This document shows positions 8,856-18,100 of a stretch of 64,000 bases of DNA, one piece after another (within the stretch, counting starts at the first letter, position 1; each line of letters opens with the position of its first letter). The DNA comes from Pseudomonas lactis (GTDB taxonomy: Bacteria > Pseudomonadota > Gammaproteobacteria > Pseudomonadales > Pseudomonadaceae). The notes beneath the pieces were generated by a model. That model saw only the letters and a list, made by a program, of their open reading frames with translations. It was not told where the DNA came from and searched no databases. Position numbers and translations under genes: made by a program. The DNA lies in NCBI RefSeq assembly GCF_001439845.1, contig NZ_JYLO01000003.1:434001-498000 (forward strand), written 5' to 3'.

Positions 8856-10165
8856 GCAGCCTTACTGTTGAACCTCAAATTAAAGAACGCGATGCCGGCT
8901 TTTTCGTAAAAATGGGCTGGGTGATGACCCTTGTCGGTGCCGGCGGGTTTTTCCTCTGGGCCAGCCTCGCACCGTTGGACCAGGGCATTCCGGTCCAAGG
9001 CACCGTGGTGGTGTCCGGCAAGCGCAAGGCCGTACAAACCTTCAGCCCCGGCGTGGTCAGCCGGATCCTGGTCAAAGAGGGCGAACTGGTCAAACAAGGC
9101 CAGCCGCTGTTTCGCCTCGACCAGACCCAGAACCAGGCCGATGTGCAATCGCTGCAAGCCCAGTACCGCATGGCCTGGGCCAGTGTGGCGCGCTGGGAGA
9201 GCGAGCGTGACAACCTGCCCGGTATTACCTTTCCTGCTGAGCTGAGCGCCAATCCCGATCCCGCGCTGATGCTGGTGCTCGAAGGCCAGCGCCAACTGTT
9301 TAGCAGCCGTCGCGACGCGTTTGCCCGTGAACAGGCCGGGATTCGCGCCAGCATCGAAGGCGCCACCTCTCAGTTAAGTGGTATGCGCCGTGCGCGCAGC
9401 GACCTGACCTCACAGGCCCAATCCCTGCGCGCGCAACTGAGCAACCTGCAACCCTTGGCCGACAACGGCTATATCCCGCGCAACCGGCTGATGGACTACC
9501 AGCGCCAGTTATCCCAGGTGCAGCAGGACCTGGCGCAAAACGCCGGGGAAAGCGGCCGGATAGAGCAGGGCATTGTCGAATCTCGCCTCAAGTTGCAGCA
9601 GCACAGCGAGGAATATCAAAAGGAAGTGCGCAGCCAACTGGCCGACGCGCAACTGCGCAGCCTGACACTGGAGCAGCAACTGACCTCCGCCGGCTTCAAC
9701 CTGCAGCACAGCGAAATCAACGCGCCGGCCGATGGCATTGCGGTCAACCTCAGCGTGCACACCGAAGGCGCCGTGGTGCGCGCCGGTGAAACCCTGCTGG
9801 AGATCGTGCCCCAGGGCACGCGCCTGGAAGTGGAAGGGCACCTGCCGGTGCATTTGGTGGACAAGGTTGGCACGCACTTGCCGGTCGACATCCTCTTCAC
9901 TGCCTTCAACCAAAGCCGCACGCCACGGGTGCCGGGCGAAGTCAGCCTGATCTCCGCCGACCAGATGCTCGATGAAAAAACCGGGGCGCCGTACTACGTG
10001 CTGCGTACCAGCGTGAGCGAGGCGGCGATGGAAAAACTCAACGGCCTGGTGATCAAGCCCGGCATGCCCGCCGAGATGTTCGTGCGCACCGGCGAGCGTT
10101 CCTTGCTCAACTACCTGTTCAAGCCGCTGCTGGATCGCGCCGGCTCCGCGTTGACCGAGGAATGA
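8852..10165 (+). CDS. aprE: Type I secretion membrane-fusion protein AprE
   Basis: A 437-residue HlyD-family periplasmic adaptor. It has one N-terminal membrane anchor at about residues 19-38 (MTLVGAGGFFLWASL) and an N-terminal lipoyl half around VQGTVVVSGKRK. A long alpha-helical hairpin follows (about 95-290, rich in Gln, Arg and Leu). The second lipoyl half, SEINAPADGIAVNL, and a C-terminal beta domain complete it. It bridges AprD and the outer-membrane channel AprF. Start and stop overlap the flanking genes by 4 bp each. Confidence 0.95.
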   Translation: MSSLTVEPQIKERDAGFFVKMGWVMTLVGAGGFFLWASLAPLDQGIPVQGTVVVSGKRKAVQTFSPGVVSRILVKEGELVKQGQPLFRLDQTQNQADVQSLQAQYRMAWASVARWESERDNLPGITFPAELSANPDPALMLVLEGQRQLFSSRRDAFAREQAGIRASIEGATSQLSGMRRARSDLTSQAQSLRAQLSNLQPLADNGYIPRNRLMDYQRQLSQVQQDLAQNAGESGRIEQGIVESRLKLQQHSEEYQKEVRSQLADAQLRSLTLEQQLTSAGFNLQHSEINAPADGIAVNLSVHTEGAVVRAGETLLEIVPQGTRLEVEGHLPVHLVDKVGTHLPVDILFTAFNQSRTPRVPGEVSLISADQMLDEKTGAPYYVLRTSVSEAAMEKLNGLVIKPGMPAEMFVRTGERSLLNYLFKPLLDRAGSALTEE

Positions 10166-11508
10166 GCATGAAGCCAGTGTTCATTTCGCTGTTGCTGGTG
10201 TGTGGCAGTGCCCAGGCAGCCATGGGGCCCTTCGATGTGTACGAGCAGGCGCTGCGCAACGACCCGGTGTTCCTCGGCGCCATCAAGGAGCGCGACGCCG
10301 GCCTGGAAAACCGCACCATTGGCCGCGCCGGCTTGCTGCCGCGGCTGTCCTACAACTACAACAAGGGCCGCAACAACTCCGAAGCGCACCTGCCTGACGG
10401 GCGCGGCGGCAGTTACCGCGACGACCGCAACTACAACAGCTACGGCTCGACCTTCAGCTTGCAACAGCCGCTGTTCGACTACGAAGCCTATGCCAACTAC
10501 CGCAAGGGCGTGGCCCAGGCGCTGTTTGCCGATGAGAGCTTTCGCGACAAGAGCCAGGCGTTGCTGGTGCGGGTGTTGAGCTATTACACCCAGGCGCTGT
10601 TTGCCCAGGACCAGATCGACATCGCCAGGGCCAAGAAGAAGGCCTTCGAGCAACAGTTCCAGCAGAACCGCCATCTGTTCCAGCAAGGCGAGGGCACCCG
10701 CACCGATATCCTTGAAGCCGAGTCGCGCTATGAGCTGGCCACCGCCGAAGAGATCCAGGCCCTGGATGAGCAGGACGCCTCGCTCCGGGAACTGGGCGCA
10801 TTGATCGGTGTGCAAAGTGTCAACATCAACGACCTGGCACCGCTGAACCAGAGCTTTGCCGCGTTCACCCTGACCCCGGCCAACTACGACACCTGGCATG
10901 AGTTGGCATTGACCAACAACCCGGTGCTGGCTTCGCAGCGCCAGTCCCTGGAAGTGGCGCGTTATGAAGTGGAACGCAACCGCGCCGGGCATTTGCCGCG
11001 AATCACCGCGTATGCCACCTCGCGCAAGCAGGAGTCCGACAGCGGCAACACCTATAACCAGCGCTACGACACCAACACCATCGGCGTCGAAGTGAGCATG
11101 CCGCTGTATGCCGGTGGCGGTATCTCGGCCTCCACCCGCCAGGCCAGCCGCGCCATGGAGCAGGCGGAGTACGAGCTGGAAGGCAAGACCCGCGAAACCC
11201 TGATCGAACTGCGTCGCCAGTTCAGTGCGTGCCTGTCAGGCGTGAGCAAGTTGCGCGCCTATCAGAAAGCGCTGGCATCCGCCGAGGCGCTGGTGGTGTC
11301 GACCAAGCAAAGCATTCTGGGCGGCGAGCGCGTCAACCTCGACGCCTTGAACGCCGAACAGCAGCTGTACAGCACCCGCCGCGACCTGGCCCAGGCGCGT
11401 TATGACTACTTGATGGCCTGGACCAAATTGCACTACTACGCGGGCAACTTGCGTGACACCGACTTGGCCAAAGTGGACGAAGCCTTCGGCCCGGATGGAA
11501 AACTGTAG
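10162..11508 (+). CDS. aprF: Type I secretion outer-membrane channel AprF
   Basis: A 448-residue TolC-family protein with a signal peptide (VFISLLLVCGSAQA). It carries two outer-membrane-efflux repeats: DVYEQALRNDP near the N-terminus and a second block from about residue 235, LALTNNPVLASQRQSLEVAR. The helical-barrel sequences are rich in Gln and Arg. It is last in the aprDEF exporter set, and its start overlaps aprE (ATGAGC). A REPIN 12 bp after the stop probably marks the operon end. Confidence 0.94.
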   Translation: MSMKPVFISLLLVCGSAQAAMGPFDVYEQALRNDPVFLGAIKERDAGLENRTIGRAGLLPRLSYNYNKGRNNSEAHLPDGRGGSYRDDRNYNSYGSTFSLQQPLFDYEAYANYRKGVAQALFADESFRDKSQALLVRVLSYYTQALFAQDQIDIARAKKKAFEQQFQQNRHLFQQGEGTRTDILEAESRYELATAEEIQALDEQDASLRELGALIGVQSVNINDLAPLNQSFAAFTLTPANYDTWHELALTNNPVLASQRQSLEVARYEVERNRAGHLPRITAYATSRKQESDSGNTYNQRYDTNTIGVEVSMPLYAGGGISASTRQASRAMEQAEYELEGKTRETLIELRRQFSACLSGVSKLRAYQKALASAEALVVSTKQSILGGERVNLDALNAEQQLYSTRRDLAQARYDYLMAWTKLHYYAGNLRDTDLAKVDEAFGPDGKL

Positions 11509-11520
11509 GAGCGCGTGTTT

Positions 11521-11617
11521 TGTGGCGAGGGAGCTTGCTCCCGCTCGACAGCGAAGCTGGAGCCGGCTTTTTTAGGGAGCGCTTCGCACTCCAGCGGGAG
11601 CAAGCTCCCTCGCCACA
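11521..11617. repeat. REPIN (paired inverted REP), GAGCTTGCTCCCGC type
   Basis: Two inverted copies of a REP sequence, TGTGGCGAGGGAGCTTGCTC at the left and its reverse complement at the right end, flank about 45 bp of spacer. It lies between aprF and pspA. Confidence 0.9.
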
Positions 11618-11650
11618 GGGCAGGGAATAACAATAATAGGGAGTGTGCAC

Positions 11651-14608
11651 ATGATCACCGATTCACCACGTTTCAAACCCTTCACCGCAGGTTCCTTGCT
11701 CTTGCTGTCCGTTGCGGCACAGGCGCAATACACCGAGACCGGCCAACCGGGTAACCCTGCCAGCTGGCGCTCGGCCGAGTACCAGAGCGACTGGGGCCTG
11801 GGCCGTATGAAAGCCGATGAAGCCTACGCCGCCGGGATCAGCGGCCAGGGCGTAAAAATCGGCGCGCTGGACTCAGGGTTCGATGCCAATCACCCCGAAG
11901 CTGCCAAAGACCGTTTCCACCCGGTCACCGCCACTGGCACCTATGTCGATGGCAGCGCCTTCAGCACCACCGGCGCGCTCAACCCGAACAACGATTCCCA
12001 CGGCACCCACGTCACCGGCACCATGGGCGCCGCCCGCGACGGCGTGGGCATGCATGGCGTTGCTTACAACGCGCAGGTCTATGTGGGCAACACCAACGCC
12101 AACGACAGCTTCCTGTTCGGCCCCACGCCAGACCCCAAATACTTCAAGACCGTGTACACCGCTTTGGTGGACTCCGGCGTGCGCGCCATCAACAACAGCT
12201 GGGGCAGCCAGCCCAAGGACGTCAGCTACCAGACCCTGGACAACATGCACGCGGCGTACGCCCAGCATTACAACCGCGGCACCTGGCTTGACGCGGCAGC
12301 GGACGTGGCCAAGGCGGGCGTGATCAACGTGTTCAGCGCCGGCAACAGCGGCTATGCCAACGCCAGCGTGCGCTCGGCCTTGCCGTATTTCCAGCCGGAA
12401 CTGGAAGGCCACTGGCTGGCCGTATCCGGGCTGGATAAAGCCAATAACCAGAAATACAACAAGTGCGGCGTTGCCAAGTACTGGTGTATTTCTACCCCCG
12501 GCGCGCTGATCAACAGCACTATTCCCGACGGGGGGTATGGGGTGAAGTCCGGCACCTCGATGTCAGCGCCCCATGCCACTGGCGCGTTGGCGCTGGTGAT
12601 GGAACGTTATCCCTACATGACCAACGAGCAAGCCTTGCAGGTGCTGCTGACCACCGCCACGCAACTCGACGGCTCGATCACCCAGGCGCCCAACGCCATC
12701 GTCGGCTGGGGCGTACCTGACCTGGGCCGGGCGATGCACGGCCCAGGGCAACTGCTCGGGCCCATGGAGGTCAACCTGGCCGCCGGACAGGGTGACGTGT
12801 GGAGCAACGGCATCTCCGACCAGGCGCTCATCCAGCGCCAGGCCGAGGACCGCGCCGAACACACGGCTTGGCAGCAAACCCTGATCGACAAGGGCTGGCA
12901 AAACGGCGTGGGCGCCACTGCCAGCCAGCAGGACCAGACCGACTACGCCATCGGCAATGCCCGCGACCAGGCCGCCGCCAACCGCGTGTACGAAGGCAGC
13001 CTGATCAAGGCCGGTGCCGGCAGCCTGGTGCTCAGCGGCGACAGCACCTATCGCGGTGCGACCCTGGTCAACGGCGGTCTGTTGGCCGTCAATGGCTCGT
13101 TGACTTCGGCGGTGACGGTCAATGACAGCGGCACCCTGGGTGGTTCCGGACGTATCGCCGCGTTGTCGGTAAACAGTGGCGGCCGTGTGGCGCCAGGCAA
13201 TTCGGTGGGTACATTGCAGGTGGCGGGGGATGTAAACCTCGGCGCCGGCTCGACCTATGCCGTGGAACTGACGCCCACCAGCAGCGACCGCATTGTCGCC
13301 GGCGGCCAGGCTATTCTGGGCGGCGGTACCGTTACGCTGGCGCTGGAAAACAGCCCCACCTTGCTCAGCCAGAGCGAGGCCCAAAGCCTGATCGGCCGGC
13401 AGTACTCGATTCTCGAGGCGGCGGGCGGCATTCAGGGCCAGTTCGGGCAAGTGCTGCCCAACTACCTGTTCCTCGGTGGCACCCTGGACTACGCCGCCAA
13501 TGCCGTGCAACTGAACGTGGGGCGCAACGACGCCAGCTTCGCCAGCGTCGGCGCCACCCGCAACCAGCGCAACGTCGCAGCCGCCGCTGAGCAATTGGGC
13601 GCTGGCAACCCGGTGTATGAAAGCCTGCTGCAGTCGCAATCGGTCGCCGTGGCCCAGCAGGGCTTGCAGCAACTGTCCGGGGAAATCTACCCCGCCGTGG
13701 GTGCGATGCTGATCAACGACAGCCTGCAACTGCGTAATGCCGTGGGCGAGCGCCTGCGCCATGTGCCAGTGACCGGTGAAAGCAACCTGTGGTTCAAAGC
13801 ACTGGGCGCCTGGGGCAAGACCGACAGACGCACTGAAACGGCGGGTTCCACCACCTCCATCGGTGGCCTGTTGGCGGGCGTGGATGGCGCGCTGGATGAG
13901 CAGACCCGCGTGGGTGTGGTCGCCGGTTACAGCGACAGCTCCTTGAACATGGGCAGTGGTACCCATTCATCGGCATCCATCGACAGCTACCACTTTGGCG
14001 CGTACGCCGGGCGCGAGCTGGGTGATTGGCGCCTGAGCGTCGGCGGTGCCTACAGCTGGCATCGCGGCGATGTGAAGCGCGACCTGCAATGGGGTGATGT
14101 CAGCGGCAAGCAAAAAACCAAGCTGGACGCGACCACGGCGCAAGTCTTCACCGAAGCCGCGTACCGCATCCGCCTGCAGGCGGTGGCGCTGGAGCCGTTC
14201 GCCAACCTGGCCTATGTGCATCTCAACAGCGAGTCCTTCCACGAAAAAGGCGATGCCGCGGCCCTGGAGCGCGGCAGCGACCGGCGTGACGCGGTGCTCA
14301 GCACCCTTGGCGTACGTGCCCTGAAAACCCTGGCCCTCAATGACCATCAGCAACTGGACCTGTCCGGTTCGTTGGGCTGGCAACACAGCCTGACGGCGGT
14401 GGAGTCCGAAGAGCACTTGGCGTTTGTCGCGGGCGGGCCTTCATTTGCCGTGCGCAGTGCGCCATTGCTGCGCGACGCTGCCTTGGTGGGCGTGCAGGCC
14501 AGCCTGGCGCTGAATGCATCGACACGGGTCAACCTGGATTACAACGGCCAACTGGGTGGGCGCGCGAAAACCCAGGGCGTGGGCTTGAGCCTGAACTGGC
14601 AGTTCTGA
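11651..14608 (+). CDS. pspA: Subtilisin-type serine protease autotransporter PspA
   Basis: A 985-residue type Va autotransporter. A signal peptide ends near AQAQYTETG. The S8 peptidase domain has Asp74 (LDSGFD), His117 (SHGTHVTG) and Ser303 (GTSMSAPHA). A passenger-associated beta-helix repeat follows (LVLSGDSTYRGATLVNGG and SGRVAPGNSVGT). The last 270 residues or so are the outer-membrane beta-barrel, ending LSLNWQF. The start ATG 11651 has AGGGAG 7 nt upstream; a GTG at 11645 is too close to that site. It is a close paralogue of the next gene but smaller in the protease domain. Confidence 0.93.
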   Translation: MITDSPRFKPFTAGSLLLLSVAAQAQYTETGQPGNPASWRSAEYQSDWGLGRMKADEAYAAGISGQGVKIGALDSGFDANHPEAAKDRFHPVTATGTYVDGSAFSTTGALNPNNDSHGTHVTGTMGAARDGVGMHGVAYNAQVYVGNTNANDSFLFGPTPDPKYFKTVYTALVDSGVRAINNSWGSQPKDVSYQTLDNMHAAYAQHYNRGTWLDAAADVAKAGVINVFSAGNSGYANASVRSALPYFQPELEGHWLAVSGLDKANNQKYNKCGVAKYWCISTPGALINSTIPDGGYGVKSGTSMSAPHATGALALVMERYPYMTNEQALQVLLTTATQLDGSITQAPNAIVGWGVPDLGRAMHGPGQLLGPMEVNLAAGQGDVWSNGISDQALIQRQAEDRAEHTAWQQTLIDKGWQNGVGATASQQDQTDYAIGNARDQAAANRVYEGSLIKAGAGSLVLSGDSTYRGATLVNGGLLAVNGSLTSAVTVNDSGTLGGSGRIAALSVNSGGRVAPGNSVGTLQVAGDVNLGAGSTYAVELTPTSSDRIVAGGQAILGGGTVTLALENSPTLLSQSEAQSLIGRQYSILEAAGGIQGQFGQVLPNYLFLGGTLDYAANAVQLNVGRNDASFASVGATRNQRNVAAAAEQLGAGNPVYESLLQSQSVAVAQQGLQQLSGEIYPAVGAMLINDSLQLRNAVGERLRHVPVTGESNLWFKALGAWGKTDRRTETAGSTTSIGGLLAGVDGALDEQTRVGVVAGYSDSSLNMGSGTHSSASIDSYHFGAYAGRELGDWRLSVGGAYSWHRGDVKRDLQWGDVSGKQKTKLDATTAQVFTEAAYRIRLQAVALEPFANLAYVHLNSESFHEKGDAAALERGSDRRDAVLSTLGVRALKTLALNDHQQLDLSGSLGWQHSLTAVESEEHLAFVAGGPSFAVRSAPLLRDAALVGVQASLALNASTRVNLDYNGQLGGRAKTQGVGLSLNWQF

Positions 14609-14622
14609 AGACACAGCGAACC

Positions 14623-14754
14623 TGATCGTTCCCACGCTCCGCTGATCGTTCCCACGCTCCGCGTGGTAACGCCTCTTGTGACGCTCCGCGTCACGCTTTG
14701 GGACGCAGAGCGTCCGGGGCCGCATTCCCACGCGGAGCGTGGGAATGATCAGCG
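14623..14754. repeat. Palindromic intergenic repeat, GTTCCCACGCTCCGCGTGG type
   Basis: The TGATCGTTCCCACGCTCCGC unit occurs twice in tandem (from 14623 and 14643). It is followed by an internal imperfect inverted repeat (ACGCTCCGCGTCACGC/GACGCAGAGCGTCC). It closes with the reverse complement GCGGAGCGTGGGAATGATCA. This family is common between Pseudomonas genes and differs from the REP pairs elsewhere in the window. Confidence 0.8.
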
Positions 14755-14812
14755 GCGGTGTTCTGGAGAAGTGATTTACACACGTGCAATAAGAAAACTA
14801 AGGAAGGTCACC

Positions 14813-17800
14813 GTGAAAAAACGCAAGTCAGGGTTAACTACCGCCATCCACACAGGCCCGGGCTATCCGCTCAAGGCGCTGAGCTGCGTGCCATATGGCG
14901 CGTTGTTGTGTTGCCTGGCAAGCCTGGGGACCGCCCAGGCTGCACCCTATGTGGAAACCGGCAAACTGGGCGACGCCGCCAGCTGGCGCAGCAATGAGTT
15001 CAAGGCCGACTGGGGCCTGGGCGCCGTGCACGCCGACACCGCCTATGCGGCCGGCTATACCGGCAAGGGCGTCAAGCTGGGGATCTTCGACCAGCCGGTG
15101 TACGCCCAGCACCCGGAGTTCGCCAGCCCCGACAAGGTGGTGACGATTGTCACCGAGGGCATTCGCCAATACACCGACCCATATATCCCGGTGAAGGCGG
15201 GCGACGCGTTCCGCTACGACGGCACGCCGTCCAAGGACTCCAACGGCAAGCTGGGTAACCACGGCACCCATGTCGGCGGCATTGCGGCCGGTAACCGCGA
15301 TGGCGGGCCGATGCATGGCGTGGCGTTCAACGCCCAAATCCTCACCGCCGAAAACGGTGACCCGGGGCCGGAAGACGGGATCATCCTTGGCAACGACGGC
15401 GCCGTGTACAAGGCGGGTTGGGATGGGCTGGTCGCCAGTGGCGCACGCATCATCAACAACAGTTGGGGCATCGGCATTGGTGATCAGTACGCCAAAGGCG
15501 GCCGTGATCCGGCGTTCCCCAACTTCACCGTCAATGAGGCCCAGGCGCAGTTCAATACCATCCGGCCGATCCTTGGCACCCTCGCAGGTGGCGCGTACCA
15601 AGGCGCCATCGACGCGGCCCGCAGCGGTGTGCTGACCATCTTTGCCGCAGGTAATGACTACAACCTCAACAACCCGGATGCGATTTCCGGCCTTGCGTAT
15701 TTTGTGCCAGAGATCGCGCCTAACTGGCTGTCCGTCGCGGCCCTCCAGCAGAACCCGAATACTGCCAGCCCCGATCCTTACGTGATCAGTACGTTCTCCT
15801 CGCGTTGTGGCTATGCGGCGAGCTTTTGCGTATCGGCACCCGGCACCAAGATCTACAGCTCCATCATCAACGGTACCAGCCTGGAAAACCTCACCACCGA
15901 CTGGGCCAACAAAAATGGCACCTCCATGGCCGCACCTCACGTGGCGGGCGCCGCAGCGGTGCTGATGGAGCGCTTCCAGTACATGAGCGGCGACCAGATT
16001 TCCACCGTGCTCAAGACCACCGCCACCGACCTCGGCGCGCCGGGCATCGACTCGTTGTACGGCTGGGGCATGATCAACCTGGGCAAAGCGGTCAACGGCC
16101 CAGGGATGTTTATCACCGCTGAGGATATCCCGGCCGAGTTCCGTATCGACGGCGCCTACGGCAGCGGCCAGTTCGTCGCGGACCTGCCGGGTGTCGGCGC
16201 GGTGGTGGATGCCGGCAAACCCACCCAGCGTGTGTGCGACGACCTGCACTGCGGGCGCGATGTGTGGAGCAATGACATCTCGGGCCATGGCGGCCTGACC
16301 AAGCAGGGCATCGGTACCTTGGTGCTCACCGGCGCCAATACCTACAGCGGGCCGACGCGGGTCAACCAGGGCTTGCTGGCGATCAACGGTTCGGTTACCT
16401 CCGACGTCACTGTGAGCCAGCGCGGCGTGGTCGGTGGTTCGGGGCGTATCGGTTCGCTGAGCGCGAACAGCGGCGGCACCGTGGCGCCGGGCAATTCCAT
16501 CGGCACCTTGAACGTGGCGGGCAACGTCAACTTTGAACCGGGTTCCACCTACGCGGTAGAACTGTCGCCCACCAGCAGCGATCGCATCGTCGCCGGCGGC
16601 ACGGCCACCCTCAACGGCGGCACCGTGACCCTGGCCCTGGAAAATAGCCCGACCTTGTTGAGCGCCACCCAGGCCCAAAGCCTGATCGGCCGTCAGTACA
16701 ACATCCTGCAAGCGGCAGGTGGCGTCACCGGCAGTTTCGCGGCAGTGGTGCCCAACTACCTGTTTGTCGGCGGCACCTTGAACTACGCCGCCAACGGTGT
16801 GCAACTGGATGTGGCACGCACCAACAGCTTCGCCAGTGTGGCCGCCACGCCGAACCAGCGCGCCGTGGCCGGCGCCGTCGAGCAATTGGGCGCGGGCAAC
16901 GGTGTGTATGAAAGCTTGCTGCTGGCACCCACGGCCGCCTCGGCCCAGGGCGCGTTCCAGCAACTGAGCGGCGAGGTTTACCCGGCGCTGGAAACCGCGC
17001 TGGTCAATGACAGCCGCTACGTGCGCGAAGCCGTGGGCGAACGCCTGCGCAACGGTGAAATGGGCGCTGCCAGCCAAGCCATCGACAGCCGTGGCAACGT
17101 GTGGGTCAAGGCACTGGGCGCATGGGGCAAGACCGACAGCCGCAACGACACCGCGGGCTACACCACCTCCATCGGCGGCATGCTCGCCGGTGTGGACGGT
17201 GCCCTCGATGACGCCACACGCATTGGCCTGGTGGCCGGCTACAGCGACACGTCGCTGAACATGGGCAGCGGCACCCACAGCCGCGCTTCGGTCGACAGCT
17301 ACCATTTCGGCGCCTATGCCGGGCATGAAATCGGCGCCTGGCGCCTGAGTGGCGGCGCGACCTACAGCTGGCACCGCGCCGATGTCAAACGCGACCTGCA
17401 ATACGGCGACGTCAGCGGCAAGCAAAAGGCCAAGGTCGATGCCCACAGCACCCAGGTGTTCACCGAAGCTGCGTACCGCATCAACCTGCAACCGCTGGCC
17501 CTGGAGCCGTTCGCCAATCTGGCCTACGTGCACCTGGCAACTGACAGCTTCAAAGAGAAGGGCGACGCCGCCGCGCTGAGAAGTGGCGATGACAGCCGTG
17601 ACCTGGTGCTCAGCACCCTGGGTATGCGCGCCTTGAAGACCTTCAATATCAACGATCACCAGCAACTGGAAGTCTCCGGCACCCTGGGCTGGCAGCACAA
17701 CCTGAGCAGCACCGATTCGGAGCAGCACCTGGCGTTTGCCTCGGGCGGCCCTTCGTTCGCTGTGGAAAGTGCGCCAATGGTGCGCGATGCTGCGTTGGTC

Positions 17801-17920
17801 GGGGCACGGGTCAGCCTGGCCTTGAGCAAGGATGCGCGGGTGAACTTCGATTACAACGGCCTGCTGGCCAGCAAGGAGAAGGTGCACGGCGTCGGCTTGA
17901 GCCTGGATTGGGCGTTCTAA
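14813..17920 (+). CDS. pspB: Subtilisin-type serine protease autotransporter PspB
   Basis: A 1035-residue autotransporter paralogous to PspA. The GTG at 14813 is preferred: AGGAAGG lies 5 nt upstream and the product begins MKKRKSG, giving a long basic signal peptide that ends AQAAPY. Upstream in-frame codons lie in the intergenic repeat. The S8 triad is Asp93 (GIFDQP), His150 (NHGTHVGG) and Ser371 (GTSMAAPHV). The catalytic domain has larger insertions than in PspA. The passenger repeat and barrel regions are nearly superposable on PspA, for example SSDRIVAGG and KALGAWGKTDSR. Confidence 0.93.
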   Translation: MKKRKSGLTTAIHTGPGYPLKALSCVPYGALLCCLASLGTAQAAPYVETGKLGDAASWRSNEFKADWGLGAVHADTAYAAGYTGKGVKLGIFDQPVYAQHPEFASPDKVVTIVTEGIRQYTDPYIPVKAGDAFRYDGTPSKDSNGKLGNHGTHVGGIAAGNRDGGPMHGVAFNAQILTAENGDPGPEDGIILGNDGAVYKAGWDGLVASGARIINNSWGIGIGDQYAKGGRDPAFPNFTVNEAQAQFNTIRPILGTLAGGAYQGAIDAARSGVLTIFAAGNDYNLNNPDAISGLAYFVPEIAPNWLSVAALQQNPNTASPDPYVISTFSSRCGYAASFCVSAPGTKIYSSIINGTSLENLTTDWANKNGTSMAAPHVAGAAAVLMERFQYMSGDQISTVLKTTATDLGAPGIDSLYGWGMINLGKAVNGPGMFITAEDIPAEFRIDGAYGSGQFVADLPGVGAVVDAGKPTQRVCDDLHCGRDVWSNDISGHGGLTKQGIGTLVLTGANTYSGPTRVNQGLLAINGSVTSDVTVSQRGVVGGSGRIGSLSANSGGTVAPGNSIGTLNVAGNVNFEPGSTYAVELSPTSSDRIVAGGTATLNGGTVTLALENSPTLLSATQAQSLIGRQYNILQAAGGVTGSFAAVVPNYLFVGGTLNYAANGVQLDVARTNSFASVAATPNQRAVAGAVEQLGAGNGVYESLLLAPTAASAQGAFQQLSGEVYPALETALVNDSRYVREAVGERLRNGEMGAASQAIDSRGNVWVKALGAWGKTDSRNDTAGYTTSIGGMLAGVDGALDDATRIGLVAGYSDTSLNMGSGTHSRASVDSYHFGAYAGHEIGAWRLSGGATYSWHRADVKRDLQYGDVSGKQKAKVDAHSTQVFTEAAYRINLQPLALEPFANLAYVHLATDSFKEKGDAAALRSGDDSRDLVLSTLGMRALKTFNINDHQQLEVSGTLGWQHNLSSTDSEQHLAFASGGPSFAVESAPMVRDAALVGARVSLALSKDARVNFDYNGLLASKEKVHGVGLSLDWAF

Positions 17921-17936
17921 AGTTTTGAAAAACCAC

Positions 17937-18036
17937 TGTAGGAGCGAGCTTGCTCGCGAAAAACTCAAGTGCGCCGCGTTCCTTCAGGTAGAACGCGTCA
18001 TCGTTGACGACCTTCGCGAGCAAGCTCGCTCCTACA
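17937..18036. repeat. REPIN, GGAGCGAGCTTGCTCGCGAA type
   Basis: Inverted copies of TGTAGGAGCGAGCTTGCTCG at both ends with about 50 bp of variable spacer, between pspB and the lipase gene. Confidence 0.9.
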
Positions 18037-18100
18037 GGTGGTAACAGATAACAGGTGTTTTGGCTTTCTCTACAAATCCAACAACAGAGAGGCACTACCA

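Noticed and set aside
12563..13966. Minus-strand 467-codon frame opposite pspA
   Set aside because: Antisense shadow of the autotransporter passenger and barrel region.
14663..14812. N-terminal extension of PspB from an upstream ATG
   Set aside because: It is encoded by the intergenic palindromic repeat. The GTG at 14813 has a better ribosome site and gives a normal signal peptide.
14834..17968. Minus-strand open frame of over 1000 codons opposite pspB
   Set aside because: It is antisense to a clear autotransporter gene. The product is rich in Ala, Gly, Arg and His with no domain logic, as expected from high-GC codon bias on the other strand.
18038..18100. N-terminal extension of the lipase
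   Set aside because: It starts inside the REPIN edge. ATG 18101 restores S207, D255 and H313 to the known family numbering.
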